5,934 bases of DNA, taken from an uncultured Prosthecobacter sp. (GTDB taxonomy: Bacteria; Verrucomicrobiota; Verrucomicrobiia; Verrucomicrobiales; Verrucomicrobiaceae). Below the pieces are notes generated by a model. That model made no database searches. It was not told where the DNA came from and saw nothing but the letters and a program-made list of their open reading frames with translations. The translations under genes were made by a program, and so were the position numbers. The stretch is from contig CANNUR010000191.1 of NCBI GenBank assembly GCA_947523045.1, forward strand, positions 1-5,934. Direction: 5' to 3'. This document shows positions 5,116-5,934 of the stretch, piece by piece (position 1 is the stretch's first letter; every line of letters begins with the position of its first letter).

Positions 5116-5847
5116 CTATTGAGCATTTAATTTCTTCCATTTGCTGAGGAAAATTTGTTTTACTTGCTCAAGCGTAACCTCTCTATCGCTATCAAATTCC
5201 TCATTTACACCCAAATCGATCTTATTTACATCATCATTTAACGCCTTAGCAAGAATATCAAGAGGAACTACATCCTTAATGGATAATATGCCGTTATCTT
5301 GCCACACCCAACATGCCTGTTTATGCCCTTCACTTGACCTGAACGCACAACCATTAACAAGAAAGTGAAGCGCAGTCTTGTTGTCTCTCTCAATAAGATC
5401 CTGCACCCTTCTTTTAAACCCGCTCTCCTCCACGTTTCTTCTTATCGACCACACCATCTGGCATATCATATAGTTGCTCTCTGGCAAATGACCCTTTTCA
5501 TAACGGGCCAAGCTCTGCTCAGCGAGCTTTATGTCAAGCGGTGAATCTCTGTGCTTGTTTTTGCCGTGCGTTGCCTTTTGTTTATTGAAGACGCGCTCGT
5601 TTGGTATTGAGTCCGAAACTAAGAAGTTAAACTCGAGGTCGCCGCTACTATCAAATAATTGAACCGCTAGATTCATTCTGCGTTCATATGGTTCTTCACG
5701 GCAAATACATTCGGCCACAATCGAAGCCAATCTGCTTCGTATATTGTTTGGTTTAATATTTGGATCGGAGCCTATAGCAAAGTCTACTTGCGCAGCCAAT
5801 TTGGCCAGAATAATAAGAGGATTATGCCGATCGCTCGCATCCTTCAA
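5116..5847 (-). CDS. AT-rich gene of unknown function, probably acquired
   Basis: This encodes a 243-residue protein that I do not recognise. It has no signal peptide or membrane segment and reads as a soluble, mainly helical cytosolic protein. Visible blocks are NPLIILAKLAAQVDFAIGSD (9-28), ECICREEPYERRMNLAVQLFD (46-66), DLEFNFLVSDSIPNERVFNK (70-89), a basic patch KQKATHGKNKHRD (89-101), YMICQMVWSIRRNVE (126-140), ALHFLVNGCAFRSSEGHKQA (159-178), WVWQDNGILSIKDVVPLDIL (180-199) and a charged end EVTLEQVKQIFLSKWKKL (223-240). Base composition is about 40% G+C (24/60 at 5161-5220, 22/60 at 5701-5760) against 70-80% in neighbours, which points to horizontal transfer. The start is uncertain: the first start codon in frame is TTG at 5847, the frame stays open without a start codon back to a stop at 5929-5931, and an ATG at 5867 opens another frame. 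The gene may be truncated or frameshifted at its 5' end. Confidence 0.
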   Translation of the reverse strand: MKDASDRHNPLIILAKLAAQVDFAIGSDPNIKPNNIRSRLASIVAECICREEPYERRMNLAVQLFDSSGDLEFNFLVSDSIPNERVFNKQKATHGKNKHRDSPLDIKLAEQSLARYEKGHLPESNYMICQMVWSIRRNVEESGFKRRVQDLIERDNKTALHFLVNGCAFRSSEGHKQACWVWQDNGILSIKDVVPLDILAKALNDDVNKIDLGVNEEFDSDREVTLEQVKQIFLSKWKKLNAQ

Positions 5848-5865
5848 TGATCTTCGGACACAGGC

Positions 5866-5895
5866 ATCCCACGGGCTGAGGTGGGATTGGGCTGA
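5866..5895. repeat. Inverted and direct repeats at the 5' edge of the AT-rich gene
   Basis: ATCCCAC (5866-5872) and GTGGGAT (5881-5887) form a perfect 7-bp inverted repeat with an 8-base spacer. GGGCTGA occurs twice, at 5873-5879 and 5889-5895. The inverted repeat covers the ATG at 5867 on the minus strand, so in RNA it would hide that start codon; it could equally be an operator or part of a junction. Confidence 0.
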
Positions 5896-5934
5896 AAAGG
5901 TGCTGACTGGGGGCGTGGAGTGGTTTGATTAGGA

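Noticed and set aside
3832..5130. Open frame of 432 codons on the + strand opposite the lyase-like gene
   Set aside because: It spans two minus-strand genes and their gap and has shadow-type composition, while the minus frames have signal peptides and family motifs.
5116..5200. EF-hand-like DSDREVTLEQV near the C-terminus of the AT-rich gene product
   Set aside because: Only two of the usual acidic loop positions fit, the central glycine is missing, and there is a single copy.
5744..5932. 62-codon + strand frame at the window end
   Set aside because: Mostly antisense to the AT-rich gene, with no ribosome binding site or recognisable protein features.

Overview
The window reads as a chromosomal segment of a GC-rich bacterium (43/60 G+C at 541-600 and 48/60 at 4441-4500), probably a Verrucomicrobiota or Planctomycetota member. 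That guess rests on remembered resemblance of several proteins: the small cytochrome with a C-terminal heme site, the HPCPLC protein, the Tat-exported 512-residue protein and the lyase-like secreted protein. No marker gene proves it.

Layout. 1-852 (+) is the 3' part of an HpcH/HpaI-type aldolase gene whose start lies before the window. It converges on 902-1258 (-), a small periplasmic c-type cytochrome, with a hairpin terminator between them. 1301-1598 is non-coding but dense in hairpins and contains one good minus-strand terminator. 1599-1985 (-) encodes a small membrane-anchored protein with an HPCPLC motif. Upstream of it, 1986-2467 is a long non-coding stretch with a strong terminator sitting inside the possible leader of that gene. 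2468-4006 (-) encodes a Tat-exported protein of unknown function, and 4108-5091 (-) a secreted jelly-roll protein resembling family 14 polysaccharide lyases. 5116-5847 (-) is an AT-rich gene (about 40% G+C in counted lines) of unknown function, unlike everything else here and probably acquired.

How the genes may work together. All genes after the aldolase run leftward. Four of their five products look exported or membrane-attached (cytochrome, HPCPLC protein, Tat protein, lyase-like protein), so this is mainly an envelope and periplasm neighbourhood. The aldolase suits breakdown of sugar- or aromatic-derived 2-keto acids. A link to the lyase-like protein through polysaccharide breakdown is possible but not shown. 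No transposase, integrase, CRISPR array, tRNA or rRNA was seen. The points most worth a second look are the AT-rich gene with its odd start region, the terminator-bearing leader before the HPCPLC gene, the repeated 9-mer in 1301-1598, and the G-quadruplex motif in the cytochrome leader.
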